From Chytridium lagenaria (lineage: Eukaryota; Chytridiomycota; Chytridiomycetes; Chytridiales; Chytridiaceae), in NCBI GenBank assembly GCA_025449115.1, contig JAHLKC010000076.1, positions 62,001 through 126,000 on the forward strand: a stretch of 64,000 nt of DNA, in the 5' to 3' direction. The stretch's first letter is position 1. Each line of letters starts with the position of its first letter. The notes under the pieces are model-generated. The model saw only the letters and a program-made list of their open reading frames with translations. It had not been told where the DNA came from and ran no database searches. Shown one piece after another: positions 33,295-45,953 of this stretch. The translations under genes and the position numbers were made by a program.

Positions 33295-34238
33295 GTTGAG
33301 AGGAGGGTTTGACTTGATACGGATGAGTGGAAAGGCAGTCAAAGGTCCACCGATGGTCGATACGCTTGATGCACAGAGGGGGTAAGGGCAAACAAAGAAA
33401 TTTTGAATGATGTCGAAACAATAAAACTAGGGCCGCAATTTCTTGGGCTAGGCGTTCTCTTTGAGTGTACACAAGCAAGGGGATGAGGGGGAATTATAAG
33501 GACGCCTCAAAATTTGTTAAATGGGCCGAAGAATGATAAGCCTCGACTTTGTTTAAAAAAAAGGTCTTGATCGACACTAACCCCTTTTTCGTTTCAACCG
33601 TCATTATGAAGCGATTGGTCCCCCCCCCCCCTTTTTTTCGTTTGTATGCATAAAATGATAGAAAAAGGTGGCACTTTACAGTTTTCTTGTTTTTCTCAGC
33701 TTTTCTTTCTAGAGATTAAAAGGAGCCGCGTTTAGGAAAAAGGTTCCTCAACAGTGGACTAATGCAAGTCCCATTTACTATGAGATTACATCATGCTTTT
33801 TGATAAACCGTCAATTCCATGCAGAGTTGAGTGCCAATTTATATGATTAAGTCAAAAAGTTAATTTAAGAAAGGAGAAAAAGCGCGCTTTAGTGAATTTC
33901 TTTCAGAGAGTATGCATCGGTGGGGTGTGCTGAGGATAGTCAGGGAATGCATGGATGGTTCCCTCCAAACACCGAAATAATACTTTCATATCTCCCTCAC
34001 GTCTGCAACTCGTACCCATCGCATTCAGGAGTCCTGAAAGGATATCCATCGCATTCAGAGTCTTAAAAGATCCATGGCATTCACAACGTGCAAGGGAATT
34101 CTTCCACCACACGCTACATCTCTTCCGCGCACATTACTTATCAACTATCAGAAGCAAACCTCATCAAAGTCTTCACCGTGTTTTTGTTTGTCACCCAAAA
34201 AAAAACCGAAAAAGACAATCAACGACCCAACTTCCAAG
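33295..34238. other. intergenic region between divergent genes
   Basis: No gene is seen. It separates the leftward member B gene from the rightward kinase gene and should hold both promoters. It contains an 11-C run followed by T near 33620 and several CT-rich blocks. Confidence 0.6.
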
Positions 34239-37003
34239 ATGATGCGTCGTCTCCATCTATCCCTCCCCCGTTTCATCTCCACAACACCCATCCCCCAAGC
34301 ATTCCACCGTCGACGTCCACCCCCCCACCGCACTCGAGCCAAACGCACCGCCGCGATGGTCGGCGCCGTCCTCCTCACCGCAGCGGGTGGAGGAACGTCG
34401 CTGGTGTTGATGCAAAGCAAAGAACCGATGACGCCGATGGATGCGTTGGGTGTTGCTGTTGCTGGGGTTGGGAGGGCGGTGGTGTCGTTGGGTGTGGGAG
34501 GGGTGGTGGCGATGAAGTATCGGGACTTTTTGGACGGTTTGAGGAGTATCAGAGTGAGGAGTATAAGGTGAGGGTGTGGAAGGGGGTTGGTGGACGTTGA
34601 TTATAATTCCTTTTTTTTTGTTGCTATTTATGTTGCTTTTTGTTGTTTTTTTTGTTTTATTCTCTTTCCCTCTTTTTTTTTGACGGTTTCGCAAAGAGTT
34701 ATTATGTTTTTCAATGTTTGTTTATATTCCCTCCTTTTTTTTTTTCATCTCCATACCCATCCAGCCATGCTCATTTACACCATAAAAAATAGAATAAAGC
34801 ATGGTTATAATCATCTAAATGCCGTGTTTCCCCTTTTTTTCACCCATAAGGCCGCGCGGTCCATAATTCATCAGGAAGCCGCCGAATGGCTTCTCTGGCT
34901 CGCAAGAACCCAAGGAGGGATCTACGTCAAGGTAAACATCTACCACCATATGATAAGACTTGACCAAAGAAAAAAAACATTCAGGCCGCTCAACACATCG
35001 CATCATTAACCTACGTCGTCCCATCCGAGTTCACGACAACATTATCCGTTTTACAGGTACCTTTGTTTCCTTTATTATCGTTAAACGAATCCAGGATCGT
35101 GCACCATTCCGTCCATGGGCTGTCATGAGCAGCGTTTTAAAGCACGAGCTCCAAGTCTCAGACCTCTCCCAAGTCTTTCTCGACATCTCCGAAACCCCCA
35201 TCGCAGCCGCCTCTCTCGCCCAAGTCCACAAAGGTACCCCCTCATCCTTCAACCATTTCTAAAAAAAATAGCCATCACCCGTGACAACGAAGCGGTAGCC
35301 GTAAAAATCCAATACCCCGATGTCGCGCGTCTCTTCACGGTCGACACATCCACAATGCAACTCCTCTCAGACCTTGCCAACCTCTTCTTCCAAGATTTCT
35401 CATTCGGCTGGATCGTGACAGAATTCAAGAGCTCCCTCTCGACGGAATTCGATTTCACCCATGAAGCCCGGAACGCGGCGATGACGCATGAACGGTTCGC
35501 CTCATCGACGTGCGGCGGTGCGATGTCCACAAATACGATGGGATTTGACATCCCGTCGAGTGTTGACGATGGAATACATTGATGGCGTGAAAGTGAATGA
35601 TGGGGTGGGTTACGATCACTTGGGTTGAACCCGAAAGAGGTGGGACGGTTGATGTGTGAGGTGTTTGCGGAGATGGTGTTTTGTCATGGGGTTGTGCATT
35701 GTGATCCGCATCCAGGGAATGTGCTTGTGGTCAAGTCGCCTTTGGGTCATGGATTACCGCAGCTGGTGTGTTGGATCATGGGTTGTATAGGACGTTGGAC
35801 GATCGGTTTAGAGTGTTGTATTGTGATTTGTGGAGGGCGATGGTGTTTAATGATGTGGAGTTGATGAAAAGGGTTGCGGCGGATTTGGGCGTGGAAGGCA
35901 TTTCGGGTGAGCGTCTTTTTGTTTTGGAACGTGTCTTTTTTTCGATTTTCGTGCATCGTCAATTTGATTTTCGTTTGCTTGCGTCCCCTTCTTTCTCCCA
36001 TTGGCCTTGCGTGGTTTACTTTAAAGCCTTATTCAATCTTTGCCCGTTCCTTCTTCGCCATCTCTTCCCCATTGGCCTTGCGTGGCTTTACTTTAGCTCT
36101 ATTCAATCTTTGCCCGTTCCTTCTTCCCCCCTCCCCCCCCACCTCTCCCCCATTGCCTTGCGTGGCTTTACTTTAGCTCTATTCAATCTTGCCCGTTCCT
36201 TTTTTTTTTTGTACTAATGATTAATTACTTTTACCCACCACAAAAACCTATGAAAACACTATAAAAGTCACCTCCCGTTACTCCTCACAGGTCGCCCAGC
36301 AGGCTCCACAACCCCCCTCGGTGGCGAGATCACAAGTCAAGAACGCGACCGCACCGCGCCAGTTTCAAAGACATCACCTTTGCCGACCTGATGACATTTC
36401 TCAAAGACCTCCCTCGCGACATGTTATTCGCGTTTCGCGTCGGCAACCTGATCCGCGGGATACATCGGGAGTTGTTTTTAGATGACATGGTTGTCTCGGA
36501 CATGAGCATGGGGACGACGAGGGAGGAGGCGAGGATGAGGATGTTGAAAAGGATCAAGGAGGATCCTGGTGTTCGGGCAGAGAGTGTCACGAGCGAATGC
36601 GGAGAGGTTGGGATCATGGACGGTATGCTGTGAAAGGACGGTGGGGGGTTGGGATGTATGAGAGGGAGGTGAGGGTGAAGTTGAAGGTGGAGATGATGGA
36701 GCAAGTTGGGAAAGGACGTGGGATGCCGTTTTGGAGAGAAACGGGTTGTGGTGTGGCTGTTCAGGATACGGGGTATAAGGGGGACGGTTTGGAGGCCTTG
36801 GACGATATTGAGGGAGACGAAAGGGTGGTTGGGGATGGGGATGGTGGTGTTTGAGAGTTTGGTGTTGGAGATGAGGTATGTGGCTATGAGGTGGACTTTG
36901 GAGATGGTTGATGGCGTGGAAGGCTTGGAGGGGGGTTTTGTGTGATGGACCGGTGACGCCGGCGATTGCGGAGGTGACGAAAGCAAAGGAGGAGGTGTTG
37001 TGA
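34239..37003 (+). CDS. ABC1/ADCK1-like atypical kinase, mitochondrial
   Basis: Exons about 34239-34567, 34853-34931, 34985-35056, 35095-35233, 35272-35906 and 36291-37003. Met at 34239 opens a basic Ser/Arg-rich leader (MMRRLHLSLPRFIS) that fits mitochondrial import, then a hydrophobic segment (VGAVLLTAAGGGTSLVL). Family motifs: TQGGIYVK..QHIASLTYVVPSE, LQDRAPFRPW, PIAAASLAQVHK (the Ala-rich loop replacing a Gly-rich loop), AVAVKIQYPDV (catalytic Lys), ELDF-like STEFDFTHEARNA, VVHCDPHPGN (catalytic loop) and VLDHGLYR (DFG-equivalent). The C-terminal segment PRDMLFAFRVGNLIRGI is typical of ADCK1/ADCK5 (yeast Mcp2 group). Frame changes near 34550, 35500-35600 and 35765, and in the last exon, look like indels. 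ABC1 proteins act in mitochondrial lipid/coenzyme Q homeostasis; the exact role here is inferred. Confidence 0.87.
35998..36210 (+). repeat. three intronic tandem copies of a pyrimidine-rich unit
   Basis: Within the large intron of the kinase gene a core of about 57 bp (CCATTGGCCTTGCGTGGCTT ... GCCCGTTCCTT) occurs at 35998, 36069 and 36150. Copies 2 and 3 are nearly identical and copy 1 has diverged slightly. This explains why that intron (384 bp) is much longer than its neighbours. Confidence 0.85.
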
Positions 37004-37844
37004 ATGTTGGAGGTGGGTTTTTTCAGAGTATGCAATGAAAGAAGGCCGTGGTGTTGTTGAAGCGATGAAAATACCAATGGTTTTATTACATTAAACAATG
37101 CGTTCTTGAGTTTAACATTTATCTCTACATTTCGTATAAGGTTGCTAACCGTCTTTTTACTCTGCCTCGACTCTACCCTACCCCATTTACTCTATTAATG
37201 TTTCCTTATTACTCGATATCCTTATTTTATGATGAATAAAGAGCAGCGTACATAAGATGAAATTGCAGGTAGAATAGTTACTAACTATTCTACCTATGTA
37301 CGTGTACGCTACTTGGTCGTGATTTTATGTACGCTACTTGGTCGTGATTTTACGAAATTTCGTGTCTGTATACTCGGTACACCTTTCAGACACGTGTATC
37401 CATGGCATTTTCGATGAAATCAGCAAAATCTAATTTTAGCACAAAAAATCATCAACAATTTGAGTTTGTGACCATTACAGGTCTGTCCAGGGACAAGGAC
37501 ACTCGTTCCTTTTTTTCTGCTGTGTGCCTGTGTCGATCAGAGCGATACTTTGATAAAAAGGGGGAGGAGTTGGGGATCACTGCTTAACGAGGACGAACGA
37601 ACGAATTGTGTGCTTTTCCTGTGCCGAGAGGATTATACACTCCACGAAAGACTTGCGGAATCAGCCACTTGCTCCCCTCATCTCCTCTTCAACGGATACT
37701 TTCATCAGTTGATAAGGGCATCAAAGGAACAAGGATAAAGGGTGGAGGAAAAAACACCCCACAAAAAACGTCAATAGGAAGATAAACAGGTCATATGAAA
37801 CAGCAAAACACAACATCAGGGAGGTTCATGATCTCCAGTTTTGA
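37004..37844. other. intergenic region with palindrome and short direct repeats
   Basis: No supported gene; short ORFs at 37402-37738 look random. It contains the 29-bp palindrome and 24-bp direct repeats described separately, and presumably the promoter of the downstream regulator gene. Confidence 0.6.
37267..37352. repeat. 29-bp perfect palindrome followed by 24-bp direct repeat pair
   Basis: AGGTAGAATAGTTA at 37267-37280, one C, then its exact complement at 37282-37295. Immediately after, GTACGCTACTTGGTCGTGAT plus TTTA occurs at 37304-37327 and again at 37329-37352. Beyond lies CGTGTCTG...CAGACACG as a further inverted pair. It could be a protein-binding site, a hairpin in RNA, or the remnant of a small element. 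Confidence 0.7.
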
Positions 37845-40472
37845 ATGGCGACCATACCCCCAAAACCCGCGCAAGAGGTAAAAAAAAAAAAAACACAATA
37901 ACGTTTCAACAAACTCACAATAACAAACCAAGAGCATGCGAAGCCTGCCGTCTCCGAAAACAACGTTGCGACGGCTCCTTCCCGAATGTCAAAAACGCCA
38001 CACCACCCACATCCCCCCACCGTCACCACAACAGGGTTAGAAGGTCACAACGTCCCCGCGCTGTGGCACAAAGTAGCGTCAAGCATCCCACCCCATTCCC
38101 CTCGTAAACGAAAACGCGTGGTGATGACGCCAGAGTTTATGCATAAGAGTTTGGATCCGCTTTTGACGTTTATGGAGGATATTTCGGCTTGTTTTAAAGG
38201 GATGCATCGGGTGGGGTTGTGGGGGTGAGGACTGTGGGATGGATGCGAGAGGGGTGGAGGAGAGTGTTTTGGAAAAGTATGTGGGGAAGAAGGGGAGTAT
38301 CCTTTGGATCCGCTTTGTGAGCAGGAGAGGGATGCGTTTGGACAGGCGACGCCGTTTTTTAGGTATGAGTTGTTTGGTGGTTGTTTGGTATTTCCGTTTT
38401 TTGAATGGTTCCGTTTATGATTGCGGGTATTTTCCACTTTCTGATGCGTTATTCTTGATAAATCTCTTTGATTCCTTTGTTATTGTGTTTTTGTTTTCCG
38501 TTGACTTGAATTGTTGTGCAGATATTCCATGTGCGCCATTTGCTCGCTCCTCGGAAAACCACGCGCCCCATTAAACGTCACACGCACCTTTTACAAAATG
38601 GCTCGCTCTCAACTCCACACTGTTCTCGAAGGGAAGCCAGACGTGGACACTGTTTACGCCATCCTAGCATTAGCTGGATGCAGTATTGGTATGTGTTTAA
38701 AACGCCACTTTTTTCCTTGTTAAAGTTCATATTGATACAGCTGTGGGGGATGTTGAATGCGGGAAATCGTTGGTTGGCCTTGGATTCCGGATGGTGTGTC
38801 TTTTGAATTTGGATCAACTTTCTATTTCGGATCGAGGTGCTGCGACGTTGGAATCGGATATAAAGTTTCGAAAGACCGTGTATCTGTTACGGACGTGCAT
38901 TACGGCGGATTTATGTAGGGGAGGAAATAATACAATGTAGAGGCTGAAAGAGTATTTTTTTTTTTGGTACAGATTGCGCGTTTGCGAGTAACGTTCAACG
39001 GTTTATTAAACGGATTCCTGAGACCCGGATTATGGGGCTTGTGGAACATATTGACCCTTCGGATGATGGGTACCTTTTTGATCTTGTGTTGGAGCTGGTG
39101 TATTCGATTCATGTGTCTGCACGGAAATTGAGGTTGAGTGAACCTTACCTGTTGTTTCCTGCACACGATATATCGCGAATGGCGGATCGGATGTTCCCTC
39201 TTTGCGCCTGGTGATGATGAGAGTGATGATGAGAGGAGGGATGGGAAGGTTGAGAATGAGATGAGACGGTGTGTTGCAAGGCTTTCTGGGTGGATGCAGG
39301 TTTTGCCTAGAGAGATATTGGAGGTGGTGATGAGGCCGGAGAGGTTATTGGATCCTGGATCGCTTTATCATTTGAAGAGGGGAGGTGGGGAGGGGAGGGG
39401 AGGGGTTGGGGAGTTTGATTTTTTTTCGTTGAGGTTTCCGGGTGTGGAGGTTGAGGAGGGGTTTGGGGAGGAGGAGAGGGAGGTGGAGGGAGAGAGGGTT
39501 GGCGTTTTACCGACTGAGGGGGTTGTTGAGGCGAGTGTGGTGAAGGAGAGGAGGAGGAGACGGAGACGAAAGAGGTTGAGGTTGTTTACACCGCCGATGT
39601 TACCTGAACCGAGGAATGTGGAGACGGGGTTGTTGGCGGGGTTTCCGCTCAAATTTTGTTTGAGCGTGTATTTATATCATGCTGGGGTGTGTGTGGCCAT
39701 GTTGCCGCAGATATTGGGCGAGAGGTTTATGGAGGTGTTGGATCCTGAGGCTTTGAGGGGGGGGGGGGGGAAGAATGGAAAGCAAGGGAAGATGGGGGAG
39801 GTGTTTGATTTTATGAATAGGGGGTTTACGGAATCAGCGGCTGCGTCGTTTCCTGCTGATGCTGTGTCAAGGTCTTTTGGATCGTTGTCGAATTCGACAC
39901 CGTCCTTGGATGGCGTGTCACCTCCTTTACCTGTTGATGGTGTGCCTCCGCCTGTGCCTTTCCCTGCACCACCACCATCGTTGACATCAGCGGGGAATGA
40001 TGTGGGGAGGTCGTTTAAGCTCGCGTCACAAGATGTGGATAGGACACGACGGAAAACGCGTCTCAAGCGGAAGAGCATATACGCCAAGCCTGATGGACGT
40101 CATGTTGAGCGGGCAGTTGAAAGCGCGACGTGTATGGCGCGGATGTCGAGGGTGTTGCTTGGGAGTGAACATCATAGGGATCCTGGGGATTTGCATCCTA
40201 TGGTTGGGTATTGTGTGGCGTTGGGGAATCGGACGCTTGCTTATGCGGAGGTGCTTGTGAGGGAGGAGGAGGAGGAGGAGGAGGAAGAACGAGGGGGTGG
40301 TGGTGGTGATGAGGAGGGGGAGGAGGGGGATGAGGATGATGATGAAGGATGGAGGAGTGTGAGGGAGTGGAGACTTGTGAATACAGAGCTTGCGACGCGG
40401 ATGGTGAAGGTGTGGGGGATTATAAAGTCGTATGGAGTTTTTCAGGTGGAGACGCTGATGCAAAAGTGGTGA
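37845..40472 (+). CDS. Zn2Cys6-type transcription factor
   Basis: The likely start is ATG 37845 (MATIPPKPAQE), followed by a short intron. The DNA-binding segment RACEACRLRKQRCDGSFP gives C-x2-C-x6-C; a fourth Cys (ECQKR) appears only after a one-base shift at a CCC run, and the last two are not clear. The middle resembles the fungal_trans domain: YSMCAICSLLGKPRAPLNVT, FYKMARSQLHTVLE, TVYAILALAGCSIG, then after an intron GDVECGKSLVGLGFRMVCLL. After another intron the frame 39138-40472 carries FPLKFCLSVYLYHAGVCVAM and, near the end, acidic runs (EEEEEEEEE, GDEDDDEG) that may be activating regions. Several frame changes occur at about 37990, 38230 and 39205. A nuclear regulator is expected; targets are unknown. 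Confidence 0.7.
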
Positions 40473-41116
40473 TTCTACCTATATAATAGAAATCCTATAT
40501 TGTTGTTAATAATTAAATAAATAATTGAGAATGTGACAATTTAGATAAATGAAATAAATAAATGAAATGAAATAAATAAATAAATAATAAAATAAAATGG
40601 AACCAATGGTAATTCGTATTACATTATAAAATGAGACAGCCAACCAATGAATGATAATCTATAATTTATATTAATAATATATAAAATTTAATCTTTTCTT
40701 TTGAGAGAGAGAGGCGTCGTCATTTTGTGACCAGAATAAAATAAATAATAAAATAAAATATTATTCACTTTGTAATAAGTAATAAGGGTTATACAGGGGG
40801 GGGACTCTATGAAAATACAATAATTATTATTTACCAAAGAGACCTTCTCACACTATTACTCTCTCACACACACACACACCCCTTTTACCTGCCTTGCCGT
40901 CAAGTGGAGAGAGGAGCGTCGTCTCGCAAGAGTCCGTCTTTCTTATTCTATATTCGTTTTTGAATAGGAAAAAAGGGTCGACGTTAGAGGCACTACCTCT
41001 TCACCTCTTTTACCTCAAACTACTCACCCCACCCACACCTACTCTCGTTTACTCACTTTCTTTACATTTTGTAATCTGTGAGACATCCATCACTCCATCC
41101 AAAAAAAAACAACAAA
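40473..41116. other. intergenic, A/T-rich
   Basis: Short AAAT/AATA repeats (40500-40770) and a CA run (40868-40880). No gene is seen. The right end is the promoter region of the gene starting at 41117; C/T-rich sequence with CCATCACTCC near 41090 precedes the ATG. Confidence 0.6.
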
Positions 41117-43866
41117 ATGGCAAGCGACATTAAAGCCGTATTCAAATGTGGGCGGCCCTAGCCAACGAAGGAGGAGGTCCGTCCGCTGCGGTAACAACAC
41201 CCATCCACAACGATCAAGCAATAAAAGACCTGGACCAAGACGACCTTCTGCTGTTGCTGAGGCGTCGCAGGGGCTGGATCCGTTGAATCGTATGGTGTCG
41301 CCTTCGCCTTCGCATGCGGCGTCGGAGCCGGCAGAAATTGCGTATTGGAGAGGTGATGGTGGGTGTTGGCTTTCTTTTGTGGGTTATGGGTGTGTTGTTT
41401 TTCAGGAATGATGGTTGTGGCAGCAAGGAGAGTGGGGAAATGTTGAGGGCTTTATTCTTCCAACACAAGATTTGAGGGATAAGAACATGGGCTGCGTGGA
41501 AATTCAGGATGGCATGGAAAGATCAGACTGCAGTCTGGAGAGTCTAAACTTTTGTTGACTGGAGGAAAGGAGATGGGATATCCTTCCCATATTGGCCCCC
41601 CTTTACTGTCCATCAGAGTCACCAACATGTTAACCTTTCTTCTTTTTACGTATCTCTAGCAAAATCACACTCAAGACAGAGCTCCTACGGCGGTGGCTTT
41701 GGATCTATAGGCTCGGAATCCCTCGGCTGGCAAACACCCCCCGCGACTCTCGTCAAAACTCTTTCACACAATCGAACACTGAAGATTCCGAAGAAGACTT
41801 TAACCACCCAAACTCCTCCATTGACCCCGAAACAACAGATGAATCCACTCCTCGCGCAGGTCCTCCAAAACTCAAACGACTCCAAACATACCCCCCGAAG
41901 GCGTGATCGACTCGATCCCTAGTGACGACCAAATGTCCTCATCCCTCACACAACTCAAGCGGTGCCACCACCTTAAAACGATTATCAACAGGTGACGAGG
42001 ATTCCCCCATTCTCCAAATGACCGAAAAACTCCAACGTTGAACGCCCATGGTACCATCAATGACATTGATGGCGATCAAACCACCGACGAGCTCCATTTC
42101 CTTTTCACCCTCGCCAACAACCTTAGCTGCATGGTCGCTGAAAAGCGACTCCACCATCTCCCATACCCCCTTCCCTGATCCTTCCTCCCCGTCCACCGCA
42201 AAACCCTGCCTCCCTTTCCGACACAAAGCAAGGGTTGATGGCCAAAGTCACGCACGCGACGAATCAAATCCGTGGCGAGCTTTCACGCACTCGGGATCTT
42301 GATAGGCGGATTCAGGAAACCGAGAAACGGTTAAAGGCGCGAGATGAGTACCTCCAAAACACCATCATGGATACGGCGAGACGCGTTCAAGAATTGGAAC
42401 AGTTGACGGCGGATTTGGGGTCGCGGAACGAGGAACTTGAAAGCGAGTTACAGGAATTAAGGAGGGATAAGAATGCGTTGGAGTCCGAGTTGGTTGATCT
42501 TGAGGAGGATCACCTTGCTTTACAGAATGAAATTGTTGCTGGAGAAGTTGTGGGTGTTCTTTCGGGGCCTCCTACTGCGGGTATTGTGAGCAAGGATGCG
42601 GATGCGGAGATGGCGTTGATGGGTGTGGGGGATATGTCCGTTTTGGATCATAATATTCTGGATGATTATGTGTTGTTGTGAGAGATATTGAGACACAGAC
42701 GGATGATGAGCTTTGGTTGCATGCGGCCATGTCCAGCACCATCCAGCGGTGTGGTGAGAGCACGATCGGTATCAAGTTCATCTTCGACCTCGACTTTCTC
42801 CATTGACGGGTACACATCAATGAACGCAACATCATCCTCCCCTCCCCCACCTCTCTCAGCTTCCCCCTCAAAGCAAGAACGCCGTCTCCTCTCTCTCTCC
42901 TCCAAGCTCTCCTATGCAAGTCTCATCGCATCCACCCAATCCGAAACCATCCGTGAACTCGAATCGTTGCTCGCGAAACGTGAAACCGAGGTTGAACGTC
43001 TCACAGCGTCTATTGCGGAACTCGGATTCCGAGCTGAACATTCTGGCGTCATGGGACAAACTCGGGATCGCGCTATTGATGAGCTCACGAAACGTATTCA
43101 AGCTCTTGAAGCCGAACGTTCTGCTTGGCATTTGAATCGTCGGTCCATGTTGGGAACACCACAACCGGAATCACCAAGAGATCGGCCAGCGTCTTTGCAA
43201 TACGCCCGCCGTCTTCCCCATCCGTCTTATCAGCTCCTCCTCTCCATCCACCACCCCAACTCCCGCTCCCAACACCCCCGCCACGGCTGTCCCCATACCC
43301 CAGTCATCCTCGCCCTCCAACCGTCTCACCTCAACCCGTCTCATGGGTCTCGATGAACTCTACACAACCCTCTCCCACCCTCCGACCCCGCGCCTCCATC
43401 ATATCCACAACCTCCCGCTCCTCCTCCACCCCCTCCCTTCACGACCCCTTCCAACCCCCATCCTCCGCTCCCCTCCCAGACCCCCGCTCCTCCTGGTCCA
43501 CCGTCCCAGCCTCCGTCCTTTCCTACCCCCAGCAGCCATCGCACCCTTCATCACCCCAACCTCACTGCCACCAGGCATCTCCATGGGGGGTCGACCTTTA
43601 CGATTCCCAACATCCCCGATCTCGGTGGCGCCTCGATCACCTGTTGCACCGAGACCCAACTCGATGGTCATGTCACCGCCGCCACCGAGGGGTCCTCCTC
43701 CGTCGGCGCCGTTGCCGGCACCACCGGAGACAGCGGCGATCACGAGGTCTGTGTCGTTGAGAGGTGGGAGTCGAGGGGGAAGGGCGGGGATGCGGGGACT
43801 GTGGCGGCGTTGGCGTATTTTCAACAGCAGATGCCTGGATTGATTACGGGGCAGACTTTGCCGTGA
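41117..43866 (+). CDS. coiled-coil protein, unrecognised family
   Basis: The start ATG is at 41117 (MASDIKAVFK). After a one-base shift comes ANEGGGPSAAVTTPIHNDQ. A low-complexity Ser/Pro/Thr region follows from 41660 (SSYGGGFGSIGSESLGWQTP) after an intron. The first coiled coil is 42235-42540 (IRGELSRTRDLDRRIQETEK, LTADLGSRNEELESELQELR), ending DHNILDDYVLL. A second coil is at 42890-43130 (TIRELESLLAKRETEVERLT, DELTKRIQALEAERSAW). Pro/Ser-rich sequence follows, and then TFTIPNIPDLGGAS and AALAYFQQQMPGLITGQTLP to the stop at 43864-43866. At least four frame changes are needed. Two adjacent genes split near 42680 is an alternative. A cytoskeletal or scaffolding role is possible from the coils alone. 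Confidence 0.55.
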
Positions 43867-45953
43867 TGTGAATTTTCTAACACCTTTTCTCCTCCAATTT
43901 AATTTTTTTTTGTTGTTATTTATAATTTGTTTTGCTTTCTTTTTTTTGGGGGTGTTTTTTGTGTTGTTGACGAGTTTGAACGCTTCTTGTTTTTTTTTTT
44001 CGGGTTGGGTGAAAATAGGTGTTTGGATATGGTCGTTGTCTGTTTTTTCGTTTTCACTTTTTTCTTTTTTTCCACCGATTTTCGCGCTTCTTTGTTGTGT
44101 TAATGCTGTTTGGAGGTTTATTTTGGGTGAGCTTGTGTTTTTTTTTCGGTACTTTTTTTTGTCTCGGTTGTTGACGCTTGAGCTTGTATTGTCTGTCATT
44201 CTATTGTTTATGAAATTAGAATTTTTTTTCGTATACCGCCTTTTCTCGCGTTGATTGTTCTTTTGTGATGGATGGTGGAATTTCTAACTTGTAGCAAGAT
44301 TTTAAAAAGGTTTTACTTTTTATGGGGAAATGGGTAACGCTTTACGGGGGCCTTGTTATTCCTTCTTTTTGTTGTCGCTTTTGTGATGGCCGACGTGCCT
44401 TTTTTCTTAATCCTGGAGAAGCCTGAAGGGAAATTTTAGGGTATAGGATGGAAGGGTTTGGGGACAGGTGATGGCTTCAAGACTGGTTTTCGAAACCAGA
44501 CATGAGTAGTAGATTGCGGGATGAATGTGGACATGAAAAATGTAGGTAGCTCACTATGCAGCAGATTAGGGATGAATGTTGACATGAAAAATGTAGGTAG
44601 CTCACTATGCAGCAGATGAGGGATCAATGTATGCAGTAAACATGAAACGGATTTGTTGAGGTGAATCATAAATATGACAATTTGCTTAAAACCCTCAAAA
44701 ACAAACCCAAGACCGCTTTGGTGGCGTATTCATAAAAGTCCAGATTCTGTTAACCAACCCGTATTCAAAAGGATTGTAAAGGAATTGTACTTTTACGTAG
44801 AGTTCAAGTCCCCCAATGGAGTGATGGAAACTGCCAAGATCACGCCGTGAGTAATTACCCCAGCAGCGATAACGATGATTTGAAATGATAGGAGTTGCAA
44901 AGCCAGCGATCAGCACCATTGTAGCGTGGATGGCTGCCGTATGATCAATAGGTTTCTTTGGTTGTTTGGCTTGAAAATCTCTGATTGTCGTTTGACTGCT
45001 CTGATCCTTCTTTCAATATACTCGTTGTTATGGCGCCACCAACTTCACCCGACATATGAACCGCATTGCCTTAACTGTACTGGTCTATGGATGCATCCCG
45101 CAGCATTGGAGCAAACGAGTTGTGTTATTGTTTTAGCAAAAGAAATGTGTACGTTTGAAAGTATTCTAGAATTCAATATAAAATGGTTTGGCAAAGAAAC
45201 ATGGTTGTTAAAGAGCGTGAGACGCGTTCATGGAAGTAAAAAAAGGAGTTGATATTACAAATTAAAATGGCGGGAGGAATGCTGCAGCCAACCTCATACG
45301 TTGGGGATCTTTTAAAGTCATAAAACGACAACACCGCGTCGATACATACATACATCGCGATTTTTCCCTGTCTGTGCGTTTAATGCCCAAATTCCAGTCT
45401 CACTTGAAGGACGGACTTTGGGACTACTTTCGGCGTCTCCATAATAATGGAGGACGAAGGTTCACCGGTCCCCTTTGCTCCGCTGGTTTCTTATTAAGAA
45501 TGTTTGCAGTTCGTGAAAGTTGTGATAGGTTTGATAGTCAAGTCCATCAAAGGCATGTGGTTGGTGTCGATTTTTTTGGGTTTGCTGAAGGGAGCGTGGA
45601 CGCGTTTGTGTCAAAGGCAAAAAAAGAGAGGTATGCATGCATACACTAAACCCACCAAAAGCATAAAGGTATTAGGTATATACCTAGAGATGAATGATAA
45701 ATGATGATGTAACACAGGCCGCACAGCTTGTCACTTGTTCATAAACAACAAATATCTTTTTTTGGCGTAATGTACATATATAGTAATAATGGATGCGGCC
45801 ATGTTTAGAACTGACAAGGAATCGTATTGTATGACGCTGGATCCATTCATTGAGTTTTTGATACTGAGCTTTCTTCAACTCGATAAAAAAATATAATTAT
45901 TCTATACCCAAGGTACCTGCATACCTACCTACCTGCACAGAGGATATACGATA
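43867..45953. other. intergenic region
   Basis: The first 400 bases are very T-rich (3' flank). A 51-bp unit (starting ATGAATGT, containing GTAGGTAGCTCACTATGCAG) is tandemly repeated about twice at 44517-44620. Plus-strand ORFs at 44926-45252 and 45374-45649 lack recognisable features. Perfect palindrome GTATGCATGCATAC lies at 45631-45644. I see no supported gene. Confidence 0.55.

Noticed and set aside
44926..45649. Plus-strand ORFs of 108 and 91 codons
   Set aside because: No recognisable motif, low-information composition and no splice partners.
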